A stretch of DNA of 55,936 nt. Source: Thermoplasmata archaeon. Lineage in GTDB: Archaea > Thermoplasmatota > Thermoplasmata > Thermoplasmatales > Thermoplasmataceae. Positions 18,001 to 24,413 of the stretch are shown here, piece by piece (the first letter of the stretch is position 1; each line of letters begins with the position of its first letter). Location: the NCBI GenBank assembly GCA_021792045.1, contig JAJYVJ010000003.1, forward strand, positions 1 through 55,936. The letters are read 5' to 3'. The notes under the pieces were generated by a model that was given only the letters and a program-made list of their open reading frames with translations, made no database searches and was not told the DNA's origin. A program made the position numbers and the translations under genes.

Positions 18001-18895
18001 GTATTTTGTTCAGACCTCAGACAAAATCTTTCAGCCTTCATACAAAAGTTCGCTGACTGTCAACGGCAGCGCAACAGTTTCCCTGATAACCTTTTCAGAA
18101 GTTACCTATACAGTTTCGTTTTTGCAATCCGGTCTTCCCTCCGGTACAACATGGTACGTGAATCTTAGCAACGGCCGGACATTCTCCTCATCCACAGGTA
18201 CGATATCGTTCACTGAATCCAATGGAACATACTCATACACCACAGCAACAACGAACAAGACCTATGAACCGACTCCATCTTCAGGTTCTTATACTGTGAA
18301 TGGGGCTTCAGTCTCCAAATCAGTAGTATTCTCCTTGGTCAAATACACAGTAACATTCACTGAAACCGGATTATCTTCAGGAACAACATGGTACGTGAAC
18401 GGTTCCGGCATATCGGACCATGAATTGTCACCAACTAACATATCCTTCAATCTTGCCAACGGCACATATTCTTTCATTGTTACAAACCTCAGCAGTTATT
18501 ACACAACCACCGTGCATTTCACCGTGGTAATAAACGGTAAGAATGTTACCGAGACGGTGGACTATTACCACTGGGCCTACATAACAGGAAATGTATCGCC
18601 AGCCAATGCCACAGTAACAATAAACGGTCAAGCTGTATCCCTTTCATCATCAGGGGCATTCAATGTTTCTGTGGCAAACGGGGCATATCATGTTGCTGCA
18701 TCCATCCCAGGATACACATCTTACTACAATAACTTCACACTGAATTCCGGCAATGCAAAGAACCTGACAATAGATCTAAAGACTGTATCAAAGCCATCGA
18801 CCATTTCCAGCACTGAAATGTATGCCATAATCGGTGCTGTGGTTGCAATTGCAGTAATAGGTTCTGCTGTGGCACTGACTAGAAAGAGAAAATGA
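15035..18895 (+). CDS. thermopsin-family (A5) acid protease-like surface protein with nine repeats and C-terminal membrane anchor
   Basis: The 1286-residue secreted protein has a signal or anchor helix at about 15-35 (IWIASAFIFVLFLASMA). A thermopsin-like domain follows at about 80-410, recognised by APMGIADYGL, YVYWIQDVAFV, EFILGGPGGGS and LQLEYWNGNNFQ. After it come nine beta-rich repeats of about 80 residues (475-1140). Each opens like YTVTFSETGLPxGTxWYVNVSG and contains NGSYSYxxSTSDK and a SFTVNG strand. A PEGA-like domain (ITGNVSPANATVTINGQ) precedes the final helix (AIIGAVVAIAVIGSAVAL) and an RKRK tail that keeps the C-terminus in the cytosol. Such proteins work on the outer face of acidophiles. 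Whether it is active is uncertain because A5 catalytic residues are poorly defined. Confidence 0.9.
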   Translation: MTECIHVKGKRTKRIWIASAFIFVLFLASMASVPLTHQKPYDSSAVNGMEKPSINIVTDVFYFQSNSASSANTGVGIPSVNPETGGSLSPTERSLDPAYVNESVDPTAYYYTEPAPMGIADYGLSTGSGSLYNSYSYSTSMFMGKADISSLSTLTSSGSSEMTFQLNVNLVFYDSGIEYVYWIQDVAFVVTASPQAIEFIDNVWNMSSPSASMLSSSIAGNGTVAQSGSTGYYYSIASYNLPGNDIYISLPTTADFKVISGVTAANQPTVAFEYNDGYGWVTYDNTVFRFVSDLTSYPEFLVDGSSYNPYGTFYDAEFILGGPGGGSDTTDYGSDVNLQLEYWNGNNFQMITNAFDFGSDTAEGIENVYPTADYYTSTGSLFFNMEAGYGTLGQLYNYQDVGILDFTTQLSSGTLMVGSDSHSFSGGSAVLTLAPGTYNLYLYSTQGSGMLLWSTQVTVTAGQTVSVASPAIYTITFHESGLPLGTKWSVVLGSDTLSSEGSAIQYYVTDGAYSFSVPGVSGYESTTYSGTVTVNGGDQTVDMTWEQALYAVTFSESDLPPGTVWYVNVTGLQQSGPLAGQSYSIMVPNGSYSYVASTSDKNYRPSYDGSFTVKGSPLSEAIAYLEVTFAVTFTQSTLPQGIGWYVNISGQSSSGQIESQSYTADLMNGTYTYTVASSNRIYSPSQYAGSVSVNGAPVPVQLSFSLVTYKVTFSETGLPSAAPWWVNLTGQQSSGPIYGSLYSVVLDNGTYAYTISTSDKEYAPESYGGSLTVSGPPEFQTDIAFKLMTYPMVFTETGLNAGIWYVNMSGNSESAVAGMALTYTLPNGTYSYSVSTSDKIFHPSWYTASVSVNGATSRSIPFEETLYPVEFSETGLPQYEAWYVNVSASPFSGAISGTSYTVYLSNGSYSYAISTVDKVYGALYNGSFTVNGSLGMVKVTFSKVLYSVTFAESGLPVGSEWYVNISGMASSGPITTGKYVVGLSNASYEYFVQTSDKIFQPSYKSSLTVNGSATVSLITFSEVTYTVSFLQSGLPSGTTWYVNLSNGRTFSSSTGTISFTESNGTYSYTTATTNKTYEPTPSSGSYTVNGASVSKSVVFSLVKYTVTFTETGLSSGTTWYVNGSGISDHELSPTNISFNLANGTYSFIVTNLSSYYTTTVHFTVVINGKNVTETVDYYHWAYITGNVSPANATVTINGQAVSLSSSGAFNVSVANGAYHVAASIPGYTSYYNNFTLNSGNAKNLTIDLKTVSKPSTISSTEMYAIIGAVVAIAVIGSAVALTRKRK

Positions 18896-19037
18896 ATTGT
18901 CCCTACTTATTTTCGCAATAATGTTTAGCAGTAAACTAAATACTTGTAATGTGTGACGCAAACTTGGCTTCCCGTATGCCAATTAAGAAAAGAAGGAGCC
19001 TGTGAAAAAATAGTCGAAGCGAGACAATCGATCTATT
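18896..19037. other. spacer between convergent genes
   Basis: No gene is seen. The stretch separates the convergent thermopsin-like gene and the AbrB-like gene. Confidence 0.4.
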
Positions 19038-19199
19038 TTAATCTATTTTCCTGACCACAATATTCCCGTTCGCTTCATAAAAGCCTATATAATCTGTCTT
19101 TGACACCTTCAGCTTCTCTGCAACTTCCTTAGGTAGGGTGATCCTCAGGGATGCCCCTCTTGGCGATGTCTTTGTTACTGCTATGAGTTTATCTGGCAT
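19038..19199 (-). CDS. AbrB-like transcription factor, 53 residues
   Basis: This short gene encodes a complete SpoVT/AbrB domain. It reads MPDKLIAVTKTSPRGASLRITLP, then KEVAEKLKVSKTDYIGFYE and ends GNIVVRKID. The pattern RGASLRITLPKEVAE-x-L is that of archaeal AbrB (Sso7c4-like) proteins. It is divergent from the NYN gene, with a shared spacer (19200-19307) that it may control. It is likely a dimer using swapped beta hairpins. Confidence 0.82.
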   Translation of the reverse strand: MPDKLIAVTKTSPRGASLRITLPKEVAEKLKVSKTDYIGFYEANGNIVVRKID

Positions 19200-19307
19200 T
19201 GAGAGGGTAATAGGCGGGATAAGTTAAATTCTTTCGGGAGCACTCACTATTTTTAATAAACCAAACTGTTATAGAACTGTTAAATATTGAATGCCCTTAG
19301 GTGAAAT
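19200..19307. promoter_or_regulatory. divergent promoter region of AbrB-like and NYN genes
   Basis: A TATA-like TTAAATATT at 19280-19288 precedes the NYN gene. The ATG at 19308 also has a TAGGTGA ribosome-binding site. TTTTTAATAAACC at 19250 may serve the upstream region. No clear palindrome was seen. Confidence 0.4.
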
Positions 19308-19835
19308 ATGGCGGAAGAAAGAGCGGCAGTTCTAATTGACAACTATTATCTTAGGAAAGAGGTCCTGGACAATTATGGCGGAAAATCGGCAAGATTCAGA
19401 CTGGACTATGAAAAATTTTCCGATCTCCTCTGCAGGGATATAAATGCTTCGAGACTCAGGACATACATTTATGACTGCCAGTTCAAGAAGGAGGAACCTT
19501 TCTTCAATTCTTTAAATTTACAGAATAGTTTTGAAATAAGGCTGGGAGAGTTTAAATCCAAGGATAATGGTGAAGTAACACAAAAGCAGGTAGACGTACT
19601 CATAGTGATGGATATGATTCAGCTGAGCCTTAAGGGAAAGGTGCAGCATATAATCCTGGTTTCAAGCGACAGTGATTTCATTCCTGCTGTCAAGTTCGTG
19701 AAGGAGGAGGGTGTCAAGGTTCACCTGAGAACCGCGCTGAAGGACCTGAAACTGGAACTTGCAAAATCAAGTGACACCAGAAAGGCATTGGACAACACTT
19801 TTATGGTTGAATGGGCTAAAGACACGTATCCATAG
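19308..19835 (+). CDS. NYN-domain (PIN-like) nuclease-family protein
   Basis: The 175-residue protein matches the NYN/LabA/DUF88 fold. Acidic residues of a metal-binding nuclease site are visible: D in AAVLIDNYYLR (about 10), D in KQVDVLIVMDMIQL (about 94 and 99) and the paired D in ILVSSDSDFIPAVKFVKEEG (about 119-121). The GKVQHIILVSSDSDF strand is the family hallmark. NYN proteins cut RNA or act in RNA-linked silencing and defence. It precedes an AlbA_2 gene on the same strand by 77 bp, so an association is possible. Confidence 0.87.
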   Translation: MAEERAAVLIDNYYLRKEVLDNYGGKSARFRLDYEKFSDLLCRDINASRLRTYIYDCQFKKEEPFFNSLNLQNSFEIRLGEFKSKDNGEVTQKQVDVLIVMDMIQLSLKGKVQHIILVSSDSDFIPAVKFVKEEGVKVHLRTALKDLKLELAKSSDTRKALDNTFMVEWAKDTYP

Positions 19836-19912
19836 AATCACCATGGCCGGTAAATCTTATCTCCTTTTCAGGATTGAAGTAAATGGCACTTGCGTTTGTG
19901 GAGAAATAGTGT

Positions 19913-21217
19913 ATGAACGAAAATGATGTAAATGGGGAAGGCCAGGGAAAAAATCTGTTGACGGATATAGAGTCTTTCGTAAACAGGTATCTCTCAATTT
20001 TCCCTCAGACAGAACTGAGCATCTGTCTGATCAATGATAAGGGGAAATATGTCCCAACACTGTGCAAGATAGAGATAAAACTGGAAAACTCTGGGAATTA
20101 TAAGGATCAGGATCTCGATTACGGCGATGTCAGGTTTATCAGATTCCATTTTCCGACAGAACAGTTTGCTACCTACATTGAGTCACTTTACAATGAAAAG
20201 ACCATCGGAATCCCTGCAGTCGGAAATGTCGCGCTTAACGTAAGGTCTCCCTTTCAGATAGATATGAAAATGACGGGCAGGTATATCCACAAGTACAGCC
20301 AGGAACGCTGGTTCTACATTGCAAGCGACTGGCCATACTATCTCTTGACAATGCAGCTTGAAGAACAGAATGTAAACTATCAAGAACCATTACTCAGGAA
20401 AAGCTTGCCGGCTTATGCACAGTATAATTTTGCGATAACTGATTTCTTCGGTCTGCTGGACAACTGGCAGGTGGCTCAAATGAGAAACGTATTCGTCGTG
20501 GTACCGGACCCCAGAGGGAAGATAGAACATCTGCAGTTAACAGGCAGCGCCATCGTGGTTTCCCTTAAACAGGGTAGCTGCTCCCTGAAGGATCTTATCG
20601 TCAAGGTGTTTGCAAAGAAAGGCGAGATGGTTGATTCCGGGAGGGAAATCATGCCGGAATCAGACAAGATAACTCTGGACCTGGGGTTTGAGCCGGAATT
20701 TGTAAGCGTTTACCTGCTGGAGAACGAAACGGGGGAGGAAATAGACTGGAAGCAGATTGATCTGATCTGGGGAAGCAAGACTAACGGAGCAGGGATAGGG
20801 ACAACTGAAGAATCACTGGTTCAATGGATTGATAGAGGCGAGGGAGAGAACGTTGAGTTTAAGAGCGAGATTGATGTAGATTCCGCCAAACTCAATTTTA
20901 GAAAGTCAGTAACTGCATTCTCGAACACGAGAGGGGGCCTGATCTTCATTGGCATAGATGACGAGGGAGTAGCCAAGAAAGATTGCGATCTCGAAGACGA
21001 AACGATTACAAATTATGTACAGGAAATTGAACCAGTGCCCGAAATCAGTCTTCAAAGAATTGTTGTTGATGGGAAGAGAATCCTGGTGGTGAAGGTTGAG
21101 GAAGGGAAGGATAAACCCTATAATCTCAAGAATCAGGGAATATTCATAAGGAGAGGCAAAACGAACTCCAGAGCGGGCAGACTCGAGATTCAGAAATTTT
21201 TTGAAAAAGGGAACTGA
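19913..21217 (+). CDS. Schlafen/AlbA_2-domain protein with long N-terminal region
   Basis: The 434-residue protein ends with an AlbA_2 (Schlafen-type) domain at about 305-430. It is recognised by GEGENVEFKSE, then RKSVTAFSNTRGGLIFIGIDDEG, then ILVVKVEEGKDKPYNLKN and GIFIRRGKTNSRAG. In this family the E-F-K triad around ENVEFK and later acidic residues can form a nuclease site; otherwise it binds DNA or RNA. The first 300 residues are unrecognised. AlbA_2 is usually N-terminal in bacterial proteins, so the C-terminal placement is uncommon. A defence or regulatory role is inferred from neighbours. Confidence 0.82.
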   Translation: MNENDVNGEGQGKNLLTDIESFVNRYLSIFPQTELSICLINDKGKYVPTLCKIEIKLENSGNYKDQDLDYGDVRFIRFHFPTEQFATYIESLYNEKTIGIPAVGNVALNVRSPFQIDMKMTGRYIHKYSQERWFYIASDWPYYLLTMQLEEQNVNYQEPLLRKSLPAYAQYNFAITDFFGLLDNWQVAQMRNVFVVVPDPRGKIEHLQLTGSAIVVSLKQGSCSLKDLIVKVFAKKGEMVDSGREIMPESDKITLDLGFEPEFVSVYLLENETGEEIDWKQIDLIWGSKTNGAGIGTTEESLVQWIDRGEGENVEFKSEIDVDSAKLNFRKSVTAFSNTRGGLIFIGIDDEGVAKKDCDLEDETITNYVQEIEPVPEISLQRIVVDGKRILVVKVEEGKDKPYNLKNQGIFIRRGKTNSRAGRLEIQKFFEKGN

Positions 21218-21369
21218 TCATCGAGAGAGTTCCATAAATGCGTAAGTTAGACCAGAGAAATGATCCAGAAAAGTTGTCCTTGAGTCTATACAACCTTTGG
21301 TATACTATGATTAATGTTTATGGTGCCCTACCGTAAGAGGATTGATAAGCTCCAGAAGACTCTAGTGTT

Positions 21370-21876
21370 ATGTCAGCTTCATTATACGAATCACTGGTTG
21401 GGGAATATTTGGAAACTGAAGGCTATCTTGTATACAATAACCTTAAACTGCTATCAAAACAAGAAATTGACATTTTCGCTTATTCCCCGAAGAAGGAGAC
21501 AATAATTGCAGAGGTAAAGGCCATCAATCCAAATGAGAAACAAATTAAAAATATAGTTTCCAAATTCGACAAAGACGAAATATTGCCATACCTCAATGAG
21601 ATGTACGGGGTAAAAAGCTTCAAGCTCATTCTTTTTTGTTGGGATTTCTATGAAAATGACGAATCTAGAAGGAGATTTGGCAAAAAAGTCGGTTTTGATG
21701 ATATAATTACTTACCCCCAAGTTTTGAAATCTATAATAAACAATATAAAGGGGGTTAGGAAGAAAGATAGGTGGTTATACGATGTCAATCGCCCAAATTC
21801 CGTATTGTTACAAATTATATACGATGCTCTTTTGCATGGATCCCAATATTTGAACGAGAATGACTTTAAGGAGTGA
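21370..21876 (+). CDS. PD-(D/E)XK restriction-endonuclease-like protein
   Basis: This 168-residue protein starts SASLYESLVGEYLETEGYLV, then has the core EIDIFAYSPKKETIIAEVKA (about 36-56). D is in the IDIFA strand and E-x-K in AEVKA, the active-site pattern of Mrr-like and archaeal Holliday-type PD-(D/E)XK nucleases. The C-terminal half is helical. It ends 3 bp before a GIY-YIG gene, which points to co-function. The target is unknown. Confidence 0.78.
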   Translation: MSASLYESLVGEYLETEGYLVYNNLKLLSKQEIDIFAYSPKKETIIAEVKAINPNEKQIKNIVSKFDKDEILPYLNEMYGVKSFKLILFCWDFYENDESRRRFGKKVGFDDIITYPQVLKSIINNIKGVRKKDRWLYDVNRPNSVLLQIIYDALLHGSQYLNENDFKE

Positions 21877-21879
21877 ATT

Positions 21880-22338
21880 ATGATTTCCGACAAGCTAACT
21901 GAATTTGTGAAATGTTTTGACTTCAAAGAGGCTCCAAAACAAGCTCCAAAATTACCGGGGGCATATCTGTTGAGGTTAAAAGGAGGAAAGAAATTCAACA
22001 GAATCAATGGAGAGACAGACATCGTATACATAGGGAGCACAGACAACCTAAGCAGGCGTTTCTATGGATATAATCACCCAGGACGTTCTCAATACACTAA
22101 CCAAAAGGTAAACGATTTTGTAATCAAATTTGGGCACGATGTTGAGTTTATGTGGAAAGAAGAACCAGACGGAGAAAGTGCAAGGATCACAGAAAGTGAA
22201 TTGCTAAAGAAGTATCAAAAGAAACATCACGAGTACCCCCCTTTGAACGGTGCTAGTGTGAGATCATTGGAAAAGACGTTAACGGACGAAAAACTTAATT
22301 TAAGTGACGAATCTAGTACCGATTTTTCCTCACCTTGA
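21880..22338 (+). CDS. GIY-YIG nuclease-family protein
   Basis: The 152-residue protein follows the PD-(D/E)XK gene by 3 bp. It shows the GIY-YIG order. GAYLLRL (about 27-33) holds the first motif and DIVYIGSTDNLSRRFYGY (about 48-65) the second with the catalytic Arg. HDVEFMWKEE and ARITESELLKKYQKKHHEYPPLNG hold the metal-binding Glu and the conserved Asn. The first motif is GAY instead of GIY, a tolerated change. The C-terminal 25 residues are polar. Two different nuclease folds in one operon are likely a defence or repair pair. Confidence 0.78.
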   Translation: MISDKLTEFVKCFDFKEAPKQAPKLPGAYLLRLKGGKKFNRINGETDIVYIGSTDNLSRRFYGYNHPGRSQYTNQKVNDFVIKFGHDVEFMWKEEPDGESARITESELLKKYQKKHHEYPPLNGASVRSLEKTLTDEKLNLSDESSTDFSSP

Positions 22339-22463
22339 AACTTATCAACAATCATTAATAAGAATACAGGGACTTTACATTACTACTTTTACGAGTTAAA
22401 TGTGATCGGCAAGCGAAATGATCCACCCCATTTATGATTTTCAATCTCTTTTCACTTCTCCCT
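22339..22463. other. AT-rich spacer
   Basis: I see nothing in it beyond AT-rich DNA between the GIY-YIG gene and the istB remnant. Confidence 0.3.
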
Positions 22464-22740
22464 CTATGGTGGTAGATTTCTCTTCCTCAAGCCCCTCAGT
22501 CTGTAGGGATCTCCCTTTATGTTGACTGTTAAGCAGTGATGCAGTATCCCGTCAAGTATTGCTGATGCCTGTGTGATACTTGCTAGAACAACCGGTTAGA
22601 TTCCTCCCGGTTCACCGGCAGATATCCTATCTCATCTATTATCCTCAATGGATATCTGGCATATTTGCGAAGCAGGTTCTTCAAGTTATCCTTTATGAAT
22701 TTCTCCCTAAGATCCTAATATATCGTAACTGCGGAAAGAT
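22464..22740 (-). pseudogene. remnant of an IS21-family istB gene
   Basis: The minus strand reads KYARYPLRIIDEIGYLPVNREESNRLF, the Walker-B segment of IstB. After one frameshift it reads TQASAILDGILHHCLTVNIKGDPYRLRG, the IstB C-terminus, ending at a TAG at 22464-22466. The Walker A half and istA are missing. It is a decayed IS21-family helper ATPase. Confidence 0.75.
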
Positions 22741-22933
22741 TGTCCTTGTCGATTATTCCTATCAACATAGGCAGAAAAAGCCTTATCATGGCTCATGCAG
22801 AATCCTCTGTGGTGTTGCGGCAACTTTACCGATTTTAGATATTGTACTGGCCCCTTAATTGATTGGACAACATTGGCTTATGTCTCTATAAATATATTAG
22901 AACCATTATGGAAAGAGGGTTTGGGGGGAAACA

Positions 22934-23239
22934 ATGTCTGATCGGAGACACTGGAAAGCAGAGGAGAAACTTGCACTGATCAACGAGATCAGGGAGAAGG
23001 GACATGTTGTTGAGACATGCAGGAAGTACGGAGCAGATCCAACCATGTTCTACCGCTGGAAGGAATCATACGATACATTCGGCATGGAAGGCCTCAGATC
23101 CCGCTCACGATCGATAGATCCCGGTCTCCGCAGGCTCAAGAAGGAGAACGAGCGCCTGAAGAAGATCATAGCAGAGAAGGATCTCGAAGTATCATTGCTG
23201 CAGGATGCATATAAAAAAACGAGGAGGAGAAATCATTGA
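22934..23239 (+). CDS. IS3-family transposase orfA (helix-turn-helix protein)
   Basis: The 101-residue protein has a helix-turn-helix (AEEKLALINEIREKGHVVETCRKYGADPTMFYRWKE at about 9-44). A leucine-rich coiled coil follows (RRLKKENERLKKIIAEKDLEVSLLQDAYKK) that pairs the subunits. It binds the element ends. Its stop overlaps the orfB start region, as in IS3 elements that make a fused OrfAB by frameshifting. Confidence 0.92.
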   Translation: MSDRRHWKAEEKLALINEIREKGHVVETCRKYGADPTMFYRWKESYDTFGMEGLRSRSRSIDPGLRRLKKENERLKKIIAEKDLEVSLLQDAYKKTRRRNH

Positions 23240-24138
23240 TCGCCGATTACAGATCGAGAGGGCTGAATGTAACAAGGATCCTTGCTCTCCTGAAGGTTCC
23301 CAGGAGCACGCATTACTATTCTCCACCATCCCTGCAGATCAGGAGAGGCAGGAAAGCTTCCCTGATCACTGAAAGGATCACTGACTCCGGAATTATCGCA
23401 GTCACTGATGAACAGATCCTGATCGATATTACGGATCTTCTTGGCAGGGAATTCGTCTGCTATGGCTACAAGAAGGTTACGAAATACCTGCAGAGGTCCG
23501 GATACATCATCAACAGGAAGAAGGTCTTCCGCATCCTGAAGGAGAATAATCTCCTCAACCATACGTACAATTACCGCAGTCCCGCCAGAAGGGTTGTGGA
23601 ATCCACAATCCATGTAATGGAACCCAATGAGGTCTGGGAGATGGACATCAAGTATGTCTACATACAGGGAGAAAATAGAACGGCATACCTGTTTGCCATA
23701 CTGGACTGCTTCACCAGGGAGGTTGTGGGAAAGTATATGGGATTCCACTGCACCTCGCAGGGTGTGAAGATGGCGATTGATTTCGCATTCCTGGCCAGAG
23801 GGATTGTCCAGATAAAGAACGTACGCATAAGGAGCGACAACGGCACTCAGTTCGTGAGCAGGATCGTTGAGCTGTTCCTGTCCTCATGCAACATCGCGCA
23901 TGAGAGGATACATCCTGCAACACCGAAAGAGGATGCACATATCGAGTCGTTCAATTCCATCCTTGAGAAGGAAGTGATAAGGAGGTTTGAGTTCTCCTCC
24001 TTCGAGGATGCAGAGAACACAATAACCAGGTTCATCTCTTTCTACAACAATGAAAGGCTACACTCTGCAATCGATTACGGAACGCCAGGGGAGGTATATG
24101 AAAAATGGAAAGAAAGCATAATAAAGGGATCGGCATGA
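23236..24138 (+). CDS. IS3-family transposase orfB (DDE integrase)
   Basis: The 300-residue catalytic protein has an HTH_21-like region (CYGYKKVTKYLQRSGYIINRKKVFRILKE at about 75-103) and an rve integrase domain. The DDE triad is complete: D in WEMDIKYVYI (about 137), D in RIRSDNGTQF (about 198) and E in AHIESFNSILEKE (about 236). TTG at 23236 overlaps the orfA stop (TTGA), with GGAGGAG just before it for translational coupling. It joins the element ends to target DNA. Confidence 0.93.
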   Translation: MIADYRSRGLNVTRILALLKVPRSTHYYSPPSLQIRRGRKASLITERITDSGIIAVTDEQILIDITDLLGREFVCYGYKKVTKYLQRSGYIINRKKVFRILKENNLLNHTYNYRSPARRVVESTIHVMEPNEVWEMDIKYVYIQGENRTAYLFAILDCFTREVVGKYMGFHCTSQGVKMAIDFAFLARGIVQIKNVRIRSDNGTQFVSRIVELFLSSCNIAHERIHPATPKEDAHIESFNSILEKEVIRRFEFSSFEDAENTITRFISFYNNERLHSAIDYGTPGEVYEKWKESIIKGSA

Positions 24139-24215
24139 GTCATAAGCCAATCCTGTCCAGAATTAGGGGTCCAATCCAATATCTGTGGACTGTTGTCCAA
24201 ACATTTAAGGGGGCA

Positions 24216-24413
24216 GTACACCCTCCTATTCCTACGAAACAATAATCAAGGCAAATAATTAAGAGAATTAGTATTAGGAAAGATTTTGATAGCGAGTTTC
24301 ATGTGTTCCGAGTGCCGTAGTTTCCTTGATCCTTACACAAGTGAAGACAGCTCGTACGCAATGCTGAAGAGCGAAACCAATTAAATGGAATTAATTTTTA
24401 CTTGTTTAGGAAG
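24216..24413. other. spacer after the IS3 element
   Basis: It begins with the GTAC duplication and has no gene. It lies downstream of the convergent type III restriction gene. Confidence 0.3.

Larger units (their letters stand above)
22848..24215 (+). mobile_element. IS3-family insertion sequence (orfA/orfB)
   Basis: The element begins TGGCCCCTTAATTG and its other end is the complement of the same (GGGGGCA at the right). The terminal inverted repeats match over about 28 bp (CCCCTTAA-TG-TTGGACAACA on both). It is bounded by the 4-bp direct repeat GTAC at 22844-22847 and 24216-24219. TG...CA ends and a 3-4 bp duplication are typical of IS3. Both reading frames look intact, so the copy may be active. 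Confidence 0.9.

Noticed and set aside
15195..18631. Several antisense frames within the thermopsin-like gene
   Set aside because: They are shadows of a biased, repeat-rich gene on the plus strand; no domain or promoter.
23233..23748. 171-codon minus-strand frame opposite IS3 orfB
   Set aside because: Antisense to a clear integrase domain; composition follows the opposite strand.
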